Shown: positions 57,332-64,000 of the stretch, one piece after another | How the letters are laid out: each line of letters opens with the position of its first letter | Numbering within the stretch: the first letter of the stretch is position 1 | DNA from: Novosphingobium aerophilum | Lineage (GTDB): Bacteria > Pseudomonadota > Alphaproteobacteria > Sphingomonadales > Sphingomonadaceae | NCBI RefSeq assembly: GCF_014230305.1 | Contig: NZ_JACLAU010000011.1 | Coordinates: forward strand, 35,078 to 99,077 | DNA: 64,000 bases | Direction: 5' to 3' | Made by a program: the position numbers and the translations under genes | Notes under the pieces: generated by a model | Database searches by the model: none | The model's input: only the letters and a program-made list of their open reading frames with translations | What the model was told of the DNA's origin: nothing

Positions 57332-59698
57332 ATGATTAAGCGTTCAATCTTTGCGACTCGTGCAAGCGCCGTGGCCCTCGCCACGCTCCTCGCCACCGGG
57401 ACAAGCCCGTTCATCACGGCGGCCCAGGCCCAGGATCAGGCCGCTGCCGCCACCACCGACGAAGGCGAAGGCGCGATCGTCGTGACCGCCCGCCGCCGCG
57501 AGGAGCGCCTGGTCGACGTGCCGATCGCGCTCAGCAGCTTCAGCGGCGAGCAGCTTGCCCGCAGCGGCGCGCTCGACATCACCGATCTGGCCCAGGCCGC
57601 CCCCAACGTCACGCTCGAGCCGTCGCGCGGGACCAACTCCACCCTGTCGGCCTTCATCCGCGGCATCGGCCAGCAGGACCCGGTCTCGGGCTTCGAGCAG
57701 GGCGTCGGCATCTATCTGGACGATGTCTACCTCAACCGCCCGCAGGCGGCCGTGCTCGACATCTATGACGTCGAGCGGATCGAGGTGCTGCGCGGACCGC
57801 AGGGCACGCTTTATGGCCGCAACACCATCGGCGGCGCGCTGAAGTACGTCACCAAGTCTCTGCCCGACACCCCCTCGCTGCGGGTCCGCGCGACCTACGG
57901 CACCTACAACCAGGCCGAAGGCGTGATCACGGCCTCGGCCCCGATCTCGGACCTGATCCGCGTTGGCGGATCGCTGGCCCGGCTGCGCCGCGATGGCTTC
58001 GGCAAGAACCTCACCACCGGGCTCGACAACTACGACAAGAACATCTGGGCCGGCCGCGCCACGGTCGAGCTGGGTGGCAACGGTCAGCCGGTGCTGGTCC
58101 GCTTCTCGGGCGACTATACCCGTGACAAGTCGAACCCCCGCGGCGGCACGCGCCTGATCCCGGGCCTGCTGTCGGGCGCGCCGGTCCTGCCCAACGTGTT
58201 CGACACCCGCGGCGGGCTGAACGATCCGCGGCAGGACATCGAGGCCGGCGGCTTCGCGATCAATGCCACCGCCGAACTGAGCGATGCCATCACGCTGCGT
58301 TCGATCAGCGCCTGGCGCAAGGACGTCAGCCGCACCCCGATCGACTTCGACGCCCTGCCCGCCTCCGACGTCGACGTGCCGGGCATCTACCGCAACGAGC
58401 AGGTCAGCCAGGAATTCCAACTGCTCTACGATGAAGGGCCGCTCAAGGGCCTGGTCGGGGCCTATTATCTGGGCGCGAAGGCTGACACCGCCTTCGACGT
58501 GCGCCTGTTCACGACGGTGGCCGGCCTTGCCGCCTTCACCCAGGCCAATGTCGATACCGAGACCTGGGCGGTCTTCGCCAATTTCTCCTACGACCTGACC
58601 GAGCAGCTCAGCCTGGAACTGGGCGGCCGCTACACCTCGGACGAGCGTCGGGCCTCGATCCTGCGGCAGAACTACCTGGGTGGCGGCTCGCCGGTGTTCG
58701 GCGGGGCGGGCGTGGCCTTCGGCGCGCCGAGCACCAATTTCACCGGTCGCCAGCTGTTCCGCAAGTTCACGCCGCGCGCCTCGGTCAGCTTCAAGCCCAG
58801 TCCCGATCACAACCTCTACGCGTCCTATTCGCAGGGCTTCAAGGGCGGCGGCTTCGATCCGCGCGGCGTCGGCGTGAACGCGCCCGACACCAACGGCGAC
58901 GGCGTCCGCTCGCAGGATGAGATCGCGCGATTCCTCAGCTTCCGTCCGGAAAAGGTCGATTCCTACGAGCTCGGCTACAAGGGCAACCTGTTCGACGGCG
59001 GGCTCTACATCTCGCTGACCGGCTTCTATGCGGACTACACCGACGTGCAGATCCCGGGTTCGGTGGCCTGCACCGTGGGCAACCTGCCCAGCTTCTGCGG
59101 CGTGGTGTCCAACGCCGGCAAGGCCCGCTTCAAGGGCTTCGAGGCCGAAGGCACCGCCCGTCTGGGCCGTGACCTGCTGAGCTCGGGTGACCGACTCAAC
59201 CTGTCGGGCTCGTTCGGCTATATCGATGCCGAATATCGCCAGTACATCACGCTGATCGCCGGCCAGCCGACCGACGTCGCCGCCTTCCGCAAGGTGCAGA
59301 ACACCCCGCGGCTGACCTGGAGCGGGACCCTGGCCTACGAAACCCCGGTGGGCGACGGCAAGGTCAACCTCGGGACCACCGTGTCCTACCGGTCGAAGAC
59401 CTACCAGTTCGAAATCCCCAACCCCTACATCGATCAGCCGGGCTTCGCGCTGTGGGACGCCAGCGCGGTCTACACCGCGCCGGGCGGGCGGTGGAGCCTG
59501 GGGCTTTACGGCCGCAACCTGCTCGACAAGAAGTACAAGACCTCGGGCTACACCTTCATCGCCGCCAATGCGACGACCGGTGCCCCGACCCTGGGCGCCA
59601 ATGGCCTGCCGATCGCCTCGCTCGGCCGCGAAGGCACGCTGACCGCGTTCTACGGCAACCCGCGGCAGGTCTTCGCCACAGCGACGCTGCAGTTCTGA
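57332..59698 (+). CDS. TonB-dependent outer membrane receptor
   Basis: A 788-residue receptor starting at ATG 57332 with a strong GGAGG. The signal peptide is followed by the TonB-box-like EGAIVVTARRREERLVDVPI and the plug (LAQAAPNVTLEPSRGTNSTL, LDDVYLNRPQAAVLD, RIEVLRGPQGTLYGRNTIGG). The 22-strand barrel ends in Phe (ATATLQF). It imports a large or scarce ligand. The alpha/beta hydrolase and MFS gene downstream suggest an organic ester, lipid or aromatic compound rather than siderophore iron; the ligand is unknown. Confidence 0.93.
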   Translation: MIKRSIFATRASAVALATLLATGTSPFITAAQAQDQAAAATTDEGEGAIVVTARRREERLVDVPIALSSFSGEQLARSGALDITDLAQAAPNVTLEPSRGTNSTLSAFIRGIGQQDPVSGFEQGVGIYLDDVYLNRPQAAVLDIYDVERIEVLRGPQGTLYGRNTIGGALKYVTKSLPDTPSLRVRATYGTYNQAEGVITASAPISDLIRVGGSLARLRRDGFGKNLTTGLDNYDKNIWAGRATVELGGNGQPVLVRFSGDYTRDKSNPRGGTRLIPGLLSGAPVLPNVFDTRGGLNDPRQDIEAGGFAINATAELSDAITLRSISAWRKDVSRTPIDFDALPASDVDVPGIYRNEQVSQEFQLLYDEGPLKGLVGAYYLGAKADTAFDVRLFTTVAGLAAFTQANVDTETWAVFANFSYDLTEQLSLELGGRYTSDERRASILRQNYLGGGSPVFGGAGVAFGAPSTNFTGRQLFRKFTPRASVSFKPSPDHNLYASYSQGFKGGGFDPRGVGVNAPDTNGDGVRSQDEIARFLSFRPEKVDSYELGYKGNLFDGGLYISLTGFYADYTDVQIPGSVACTVGNLPSFCGVVSNAGKARFKGFEAEGTARLGRDLLSSGDRLNLSGSFGYIDAEYRQYITLIAGQPTDVAAFRKVQNTPRLTWSGTLAYETPVGDGKVNLGTTVSYRSKTYQFEIPNPYIDQPGFALWDASAVYTAPGGRWSLGLYGRNLLDKKYKTSGYTFIAANATTGAPTLGANGLPIASLGREGTLTAFYGNPRQVFATATLQF

Positions 59699-59705
59699 TC
59701 GGGCC

Positions 59706-59735
59706 GGCCGGACGGAGGTGAGCCTCCGTCCGGCC
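59706..59735 (+). terminator. Hairpin between the TonB receptor and hydrolase genes
   Basis: GGCCGGACGGA-GGTGAGCC-TCCGTCCGGCC, an 11-base perfect stem just after the receptor stop, without a U-run. It may reduce rather than block readthrough into the hydrolase gene. Confidence 0.5.
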
Positions 59736-59750
59736 CCACGGGAGATCGCC

Positions 59751-60611
59751 ATGGACTATCGCGTCCATCGCTACCGCAGCGCCTGCGGGCGGCTCGACCT
59801 GTCCGCGCGCCTCTATGGCGAGCAGGGTCCCGCGCTGCTGCTGATGCACGGGCTGACACGCAATTCCGCCGATTTCGAGCCGCTGGCCCGCCACCTCGCC
59901 GGGTCCTACCGGCTGATCGTGCCCGACCAGCGCGGTCGCGGCCGGTCGGACTGGGATCCCGATCCGGCGAGCTATCGCCCGGATGTCTACGCGGGCGACA
60001 TGTTCGCGCTGCTGGACAGCCTGCACGTCCCGGTCGTGAGCGTGATCGGCACGTCGATGGGCGGACTGATCGCCATGGTCATGGCCGCGATGCGCGCCGA
60101 GGCGCTGCGCTGCCTGGTGCTGAACGATGTCGGCCCGGTGATCGACCAGGCGGGCCTGACCCGGATCCAGGGTTACGTCGGCCCCGCCGCGCCGTTCGCG
60201 TCCTGGGACGAGGCCGCCGCGCGGTGCCGGGCCAACAATGGCGAGGCTTTCCCCGATTTCACCGCGGCGGACTGGCTGGCCTTCGCGCGGCGCACCTGCA
60301 TCGAACAGGCGGACGGCCGGGTCGCGTTCGCCTACGATCCGCAGATCGCGCTCGGCGTGGCGGGGACCGACCCCGCCACGGTCCCGCCCGACCTGTGGCC
60401 GCTGTGGAGCCTGCTCGACGCGAAACCCGTGCTGGTGGTGCGCGGCGCGCTGTCGGACTTGCTCTCCGCGGCGACCGTGGCAGAGATGGGCCGGCGCCAT
60501 TCCGGCGTTTTCGCCCAGACCGAGGTGCCACGCGTGGGCCATGCCCCGATTCTCGACGAACCGGCCGCGCTCGGTCCGATCCGCGACTTCCTGGCTGCGC
60601 ATGCCGCCTGA
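59751..60611 (+). CDS. Alpha/beta hydrolase
   Basis: A 286-residue hydrolase from the ATG at 59751 (GGGAGA upstream). Triad and fold markers are LLLMHGLTRNSADF (oxyanion hole), VPDQRGRGRSDWD, the nucleophile Ser in VIGTSMGGLIAMV, Asp in VVRGALSDLLS and His in VPRVGHAPILDEP. It is probably an esterase, lactonase or C-C hydrolase acting on the imported compound. Its end overlaps the start of the MFS gene by 11 bases. Confidence 0.9.
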   Translation: MDYRVHRYRSACGRLDLSARLYGEQGPALLLMHGLTRNSADFEPLARHLAGSYRLIVPDQRGRGRSDWDPDPASYRPDVYAGDMFALLDSLHVPVVSVIGTSMGGLIAMVMAAMRAEALRCLVLNDVGPVIDQAGLTRIQGYVGPAAPFASWDEAAARCRANNGEAFPDFTAADWLAFARRTCIEQADGRVAFAYDPQIALGVAGTDPATVPPDLWPLWSLLDAKPVLVVRGALSDLLSAATVAEMGRRHSGVFAQTEVPRVGHAPILDEPAALGPIRDFLAAHAA

Positions 60612-61884
60612 AGCGACCGCTGCGCCGCCGATCCCGGAACGCCCGGCGCGACCGGGGCTGGTCCTGGCCATGTTGCTGGCCGTCTATGTGTTCAACTTCG
60701 TCGATCGGCAGATTCTGTCGATCCTGGCCGGGCCGATCCAGGCCGAACTGGCGCTGGACGATGCGCAGATGGGGCTGCTTGGCGGGCTGGCCTTCGCGCT
60801 GCTCTATTCCACCCTGGGCGTGCCGCTCGCCTGGCTGGCAGATCGCACCAGCCGATCCTGGGTCATCACCGGATCGCTGGCGCTGTGGAGCCTGTTCACC
60901 GCGCTGTGCGGCCTGGCCGGGGGCTTCTGGCAGATCTTCCTCGCCCGGTTGGGGGTGGGCATCGGCGAGGCGGGCGGTGTCGCGCCCTCCTATGCGCTGA
61001 TCGCCGACCATTACCCGTCCGAGCGCCGCGCCTTCGCCCTGTCGGTCTATTCGCTCGGCATCCCGCTCGGCTCGGCCACCGGGGTCCTGGCGGGAGGCTA
61101 CATTGCCGCCACGGTCGACTGGCGCGCCGCCTTCCTGGTGGTGGGGGGTGCCGGGCTGCTGCTGGCTCCCCTGTTCAAGCTGGTGGTGCGCGACCAGCCC
61201 CGCGCCGACCGCGCCGCCGGCGAAAGCCCGGCCTTTGCGGCGGTGGCCGCGGCCCTGGCGCACAAGCCCTCGTTCTGGCTGCTCGCCTTCGGGGCGGCGG
61301 CCTGCTCGATGCTGGGCTATGGCATCGCGTTCTGGCTGCCCTCGCTGCTGCAACGCTCCTTCGCGCTGAGCCTGATCGAAACCGCCTGGTTCATCGGGGC
61401 GATCCTGCTGATCGGGGGCACCACCGGCATGCTGCTGGGGGGCCGGATCGCCGACCGGCTCGGCCGCACCCAGCGCGGCTGGTTCGCCTGGCTTCCGGCG
61501 CTGGCCTTCGTCATCGCCGCCCCGCTGTTCGCCGCGGGGATCCACAGCGGCAGCGCCGGCCTCGCCTTCGTCCTGTTCCTGGTTCCGCAGGCCCTCGCCT
61601 ACGTCTGGCTCGGCCCGGTCCTGTCGGCGGTCCAGCATCTGGTCCCCGCCGCCTCGCGCGCGACCGCCTCGGCCTGCTTCCTGCTGATCAACAACCTGAT
61701 CGGGCTGGGCGGCGGGATCTATGCCCTGGGCGCCCTGTCGCGGGCGCTTGCCCCGCTCTACGGCTCGGAGTCGCTGCGCTATTCCATGCTCTACGGACTC
61801 ACGCTGTACCTGGTGAGCGCGGCGCTGCTGTTCCTGGCGGGGCGCAAGCTGCCCGCCGACTGGGTGGAGGACGCCGCCGCCTGA
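60601..61884 (+). CDS. MFS transporter, spinster-like
   Basis: A 427-residue twelve-helix carrier from the ATG at 60601, translationally coupled to the hydrolase (11-base overlap). It has YVFNFVDRQILSILAGPIQA and the motif A region PLAWLADRTSRSW, as in the spinster-type MFS proteins common in sphingomonads. With the receptor and hydrolase it makes an uptake-and-hydrolysis unit across both membranes; the direction and the ligand are not known. Confidence 0.9.
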   Translation: MPPEATAAPPIPERPARPGLVLAMLLAVYVFNFVDRQILSILAGPIQAELALDDAQMGLLGGLAFALLYSTLGVPLAWLADRTSRSWVITGSLALWSLFTALCGLAGGFWQIFLARLGVGIGEAGGVAPSYALIADHYPSERRAFALSVYSLGIPLGSATGVLAGGYIAATVDWRAAFLVVGGAGLLLAPLFKLVVRDQPRADRAAGESPAFAAVAAALAHKPSFWLLAFGAAACSMLGYGIAFWLPSLLQRSFALSLIETAWFIGAILLIGGTTGMLLGGRIADRLGRTQRGWFAWLPALAFVIAAPLFAAGIHSGSAGLAFVLFLVPQALAYVWLGPVLSAVQHLVPAASRATASACFLLINNLIGLGGGIYALGALSRALAPLYGSESLRYSMLYGLTLYLVSAALLFLAGRKLPADWVEDAAA

Positions 61885-61906
61885 ACGGCGGCGCCTTCCT
61901 GCAGGT

Positions 61907-62494
61907 TCAGGCCAGCGCCGCGATTTCGGCCTTGGCCTGCGCCACCGCTGCCGCTGCCGCATCCGGCCCGAAGGCCAGGCCTTCGGCTGTCACCACGGTC
62001 ACGTCGGTGACCCCGACAAAGCCGAGCAGGCTCTTCACATGCGCCGCGCCGAAGGGGAACCCGGCGGCATCGTCGTACTTGCCGGCACGGGCCTGGGCGA
62101 GGATCGCGCGCTTGCCCTTGACCAGCCCTTCGGGACCTTCGGCCGTGTACTGGAAGGTCGTCCCGGCGCGGGCGATGTAGTCGAACCAGGCCTTGAGGGT
62201 CGAGGGCATGCCGAAGTTGTAGAGCGGCAGGCCGATCAGCAGCACGTCGGCGGCGAAAACCTCGCCGATCAGTTGATCCTGCAGGGCGCGGGTCTCAGCA
62301 AAGGCGGCACCCTCCGGCGCCTCGCGGCCGATCCCGGCGAGGCTGGCCGAGGTGACGTGGGGCACCGGATCGGCATCGAGATCGCGCTCGACCACCTCGG
62401 CCCCGGGATGGGCCGCAAGATAGGCGTCGATCAGCGTGTTGCTGACCGATGCGGCACCGGTCGCGGCGGAACGGATGACAAGGATCTTGGTCAT
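61907..62494 (-). CDS. azoR: FMN-dependent NADH:quinone/azo reductase
   Basis: A 195-residue flavodoxin-like enzyme reducing quinones or azo compounds with NADH. It begins KILVIRSAATGAASVSNTLI, has LLIGLPLYNFGMPSTLKAWF in the FMN site, FDYIARAGTTFQYTAEGPEG and a C-terminal DAAAAAVAQAKAEIAAL. It lies 34 bases downstream of ygiD on the same strand, likely a two-gene operon, possibly regulated by the divergent LysR protein now interrupted. Confidence 0.92.
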   Translation of the reverse strand: MTKILVIRSAATGAASVSNTLIDAYLAAHPGAEVVERDLDADPVPHVTSASLAGIGREAPEGAAFAETRALQDQLIGEVFAADVLLIGLPLYNFGMPSTLKAWFDYIARAGTTFQYTAEGPEGLVKGKRAILAQARAGKYDDAAGFPFGAAHVKSLLGFVGVTDVTVVTAEGLAFGPDAAAAAVAQAKAEIAALA

Positions 62495-62528
62495 GGGCTT
62501 GGGTTCCTGTTGCAGTAAGGGTTGGGGA

Positions 62529-63305
62529 TCAGTCGAAGCGGTACGAATCCATGCGCAGCACGCCCAGATCGGTCGAGCTGTGCATACGGGTGGGCCTGGC
62601 CCGGGCGCCGGCGGCGCCGAGCGCGACGAACAGGGGCAGCAGGTGCTCTTCGGTCGGGTGATTGTCCTCGGCGTGAGGGGCCAGGCGGCGGTAGGACAGG
62701 AGATCGCAGGTCCGGCCGGCCATGATCGCCGCGTCCATCCACGCGGCGAAGTCGGTCACCCAGGCCGGCTCCTGGCCCTCGTGCGCATCCTGCTGCAAGG
62801 CCCGCAGATTGTGCGTGAAGCTGCCCGAACCGATCACCAGCACGTTGTCCCGGCGCAAGGCCTCGAGAGCCCGGCCCAGTTGGAGGTGATGGCCGGGACC
62901 CAGGGCGCTTTGTACCGACAGTTGCAGCACCGGGATATCGTGCTCCGGCCACATCAACAGCAGCGGGATCCAGGCGCCATGGTCCAGCCCGCGCGCGGGA
63001 TCGCGATGGCCCCGGAGCCCGGCCGCTCCGATCAGGTCGACCAGACGATCGGCCAGGTCGGGGGCGCCCTTGGCGGGATAGGTCAGCGCGTAAAGCGGCC
63101 GGGGAAAGCCGTGGAAGTCATGGATCGTCTCCGGCCGGGCCGCCGCGGAAACCGTGGGAACGGCCGTTCCCCAGTGGGCGGACACCACCATCACCGCGTC
63201 CGGCCGATCGAGCTCTTGCCCCAGCCCGGCCAGGAAACCGCGCGCGGGACTGTCCTGCAGGATCAGCATGGGCGAACCGTGGGACAGGAACAGGGTCGGT
63301 TGCAT
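62529..63305 (-). CDS. ygiD: Class III extradiol dioxygenase, 4,5-DOPA dioxygenase type
   Basis: A 258-residue LigB-superfamily enzyme. Metal His ligands appear in FLSHGSPM and VVSAHWGT, with LDHGAWIPLLLM and GSGSFTHNL further on. It opens catechol rings such as L-DOPA, or acts as an aromatic-ring dioxygenase of unknown substrate. It pairs with azoR and is divergent from the lysR fragment. Confidence 0.9.
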   Translation of the reverse strand: MQPTLFLSHGSPMLILQDSPARGFLAGLGQELDRPDAVMVVSAHWGTAVPTVSAAARPETIHDFHGFPRPLYALTYPAKGAPDLADRLVDLIGAAGLRGHRDPARGLDHGAWIPLLLMWPEHDIPVLQLSVQSALGPGHHLQLGRALEALRRDNVLVIGSGSFTHNLRALQQDAHEGQEPAWVTDFAAWMDAAIMAGRTCDLLSYRRLAPHAEDNHPTEEHLLPLFVALGAAGARARPTRMHSSTDLGVLRMDSYRFD

Positions 63306-63376
63306 CGTGACATCCCGCGAAGGAAGGGCTCGGCCGCGAGATAGTTCAGTGTTATGTGCATGCCCATCCGCTGAAA

Positions 63377-63403
63377 ATGCAACTCTTCTATGCGAAAGTG
63401 CAT
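63377..63403. promoter_or_regulatory. ATGCA-N17-TGCAT, possible LysR site
   Basis: An inverted ATGCA/TGCAT pair plus two GTGCATGCCC direct repeats (63356-63365, 63398-63407) occupy the ygiD-lysR divergent region, the usual place for LysR-type binding. Confidence 0.35.
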
Positions 63404-63409
63404 GCCCTT

Positions 63410-63686
63410 ATGGATTGGGACGACGTCCGCAGCTTTCTGGCCATTGCCCGGGCGCGGAGCCTGTCCGGCGCCGCCCGCGAGCTGGGCGTGCGCCAGTCGA
63501 CGATGAGCCGGAGGCTGGAAGCCCTGGAGCTGCGCGCGGGGGCAAGGCTGCTCCAGCGCACGCCGCGGGGCTATGAGCTGACGCCGCTGGGCGAGGCCGT
63601 GCTGGGCAATGCCGAACGGATGGAGGCCGAGGCGATCGCGGTCGAACGACTGGTGCAGGGCCGCGACGTCGCGCTTTCGGGTGTGG
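63410..63686 (+). pseudogene. LysR-family regulator truncated after its HTH domain
   Basis: From the ATG at 63410, MDWDDVRSFLAIARARSLSG then AARELGVRQSTMSRRLEALE are a complete LysR winged HTH. The frame continues about 92 residues to VALSGVV and then enters foreign sequence (CSATNWMRIARQSG, stop at 63733) that belongs to the IS element. A complete LysR protein is about 300 residues, so the effector domain is missing or displaced. It is divergent from ygiD and was presumably its regulator. Confidence 0.8.
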
Positions 63687-64000
63687 TGTGTAGCGCGACA
63701 AACTGGATGAGGATTGCGCGTCAATCAGGATGAGAATGTGATTGTCGCGGCGCGTCGATCAGTGCCTGTTTTGATTGTCGCTGGCAAGGTCGTCGTTCTC
63801 ATCCTGATTGTCGCGGATGGTCTCGAGAACCTTTGGCGTGGTGTAGGCGGGGGGGCGTCCGGCGCCGGTGCGGCTGGCCTGTGCGGTACGTCTGCGGTAA
63901 CTTTCGACGTTCATCTCGAAGATGGTGGCGTGGTGCACGAGCCTGTCGACGGCGGCGAGCGTCATGGCGGGATCTGGGAAGACCCGGTTCCACTCGCCAA
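63687..64000. mobile_element. IS21-family insertion sequence, partial
   Basis: The left end begins about TGTGTAGCGCGACAAACTGG, where the LysR frame ends, and extends beyond the window. Subterminal repeats GGATGAGGA/GGATGAGAA with ATCAGGATGAGAA (about 63725) and its inverse TTCTCATCCTGAT (about 63797) are typical of multiple-repeat IS21 ends. The exact boundary (63685-63689) is uncertain because the other end is not visible. Confidence 0.8.
63759..64000 (-). CDS. istB: IS21 transposition helper ATPase IstB, 3' part
   Basis: The frame is open to the window edge: GEWNRVFPDPAM, then TLAAVDRLVHHATIFEMNVE and SYRRRTAQASRTGAGRPP are the end of the IstB AAA+ ATPase, with a short extra tail to the stop at 63759. 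It assists the IstA transposase. The 5' part and istA lie beyond 64000. Confidence 0.9.
   Translation of the reverse strand, partial: GEWNRVFPDPAMTLAAVDRLVHHATIFEMNVESYRRRTAQASRTGAGRPPAYTTPKVLETIRDNQDENDDLASDNQNRH

Overview
The window is a GC-rich chromosomal segment from an alphaproteobacterium, most likely a member of the Sphingomonadales (Sphingomonas, Novosphingobium or a relative). This rests on a methionine synthase split into two genes, an UrcA-family protein, a PEP-CTERM exported protein, a TonB-dependent receptor cluster, an rnd-lptC-lptA order, and dispersed hairpin repeats of the GTCATCCTGAAC type that I associate with this group. The assignment is inference; there is no rRNA gene to confirm it.

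Layout. 1-4.5 kb: methionine/folate genes (metF 3' end, homocysteine methyltransferase half of MetH, B12-binding half of MetH). 4.5-9.2 kb: usg, then an accessory-looking signalling module made of a SLOG plus four-TM membrane protein, a translationally coupled Crp/Fnr regulator, and a convergent TPR/SLOG-like/degenerate-cyclase-like protein. The control region of the module holds a TTGA-N6-TCAA box and a CIRCE-like inverted repeat. 9.2-18.4 kb: UrcA protein, secreted amidohydrolase, PEP-CTERM protein, a giant multidomain glycosyltransferase and a MATE exporter. 18.5-31.5 kb: translation/transcription core, with rplJ-rplL on the minus strand and rpoB-rpoC on the plus strand, separated by an ICMT-like methyltransferase, a DUF2975/XRE membrane operon and a DUF3291 protein. 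31.6-39.5 kb: housekeeping genes (M20 peptidase, nadE, gltX, ung, rnd, lptC, lptA) punctuated by hairpin repeats.

39.5-53.4 kb is a short-chain acyl-CoA region: prpE, a GNAT acetyltransferase, a DcaP-like porin and MHS transporter operon, divergent acs, and a two-component pair resembling CrbS/CrbR (SLC5-type hybrid histidine kinase and NarL-type regulator) with a PLP decarboxylase-like gene between them. The architecture suggests uptake and activation of acetate or propionate under control of the pair. The regulator has no ordinary start codon. 53.5-61.9 kb: a LOG-family protein, an S9 peptidase, and a TetR / TonB receptor / alpha-beta hydrolase / MFS cluster for an unknown ligand. 61.9-64 kb: a ygiD-azoR operon and a divergent LysR gene cut off after its DNA-binding domain by an IS21-type element that runs off the window.

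Mobile or repetitive DNA: a 271-bp MITE-like element flanked by CTAG lies exactly at the prpE stop; a palindromic repeat is inserted in frame in metH; and at least four further hairpin repeats sit between genes. I saw no tRNA, rRNA or CRISPR array.
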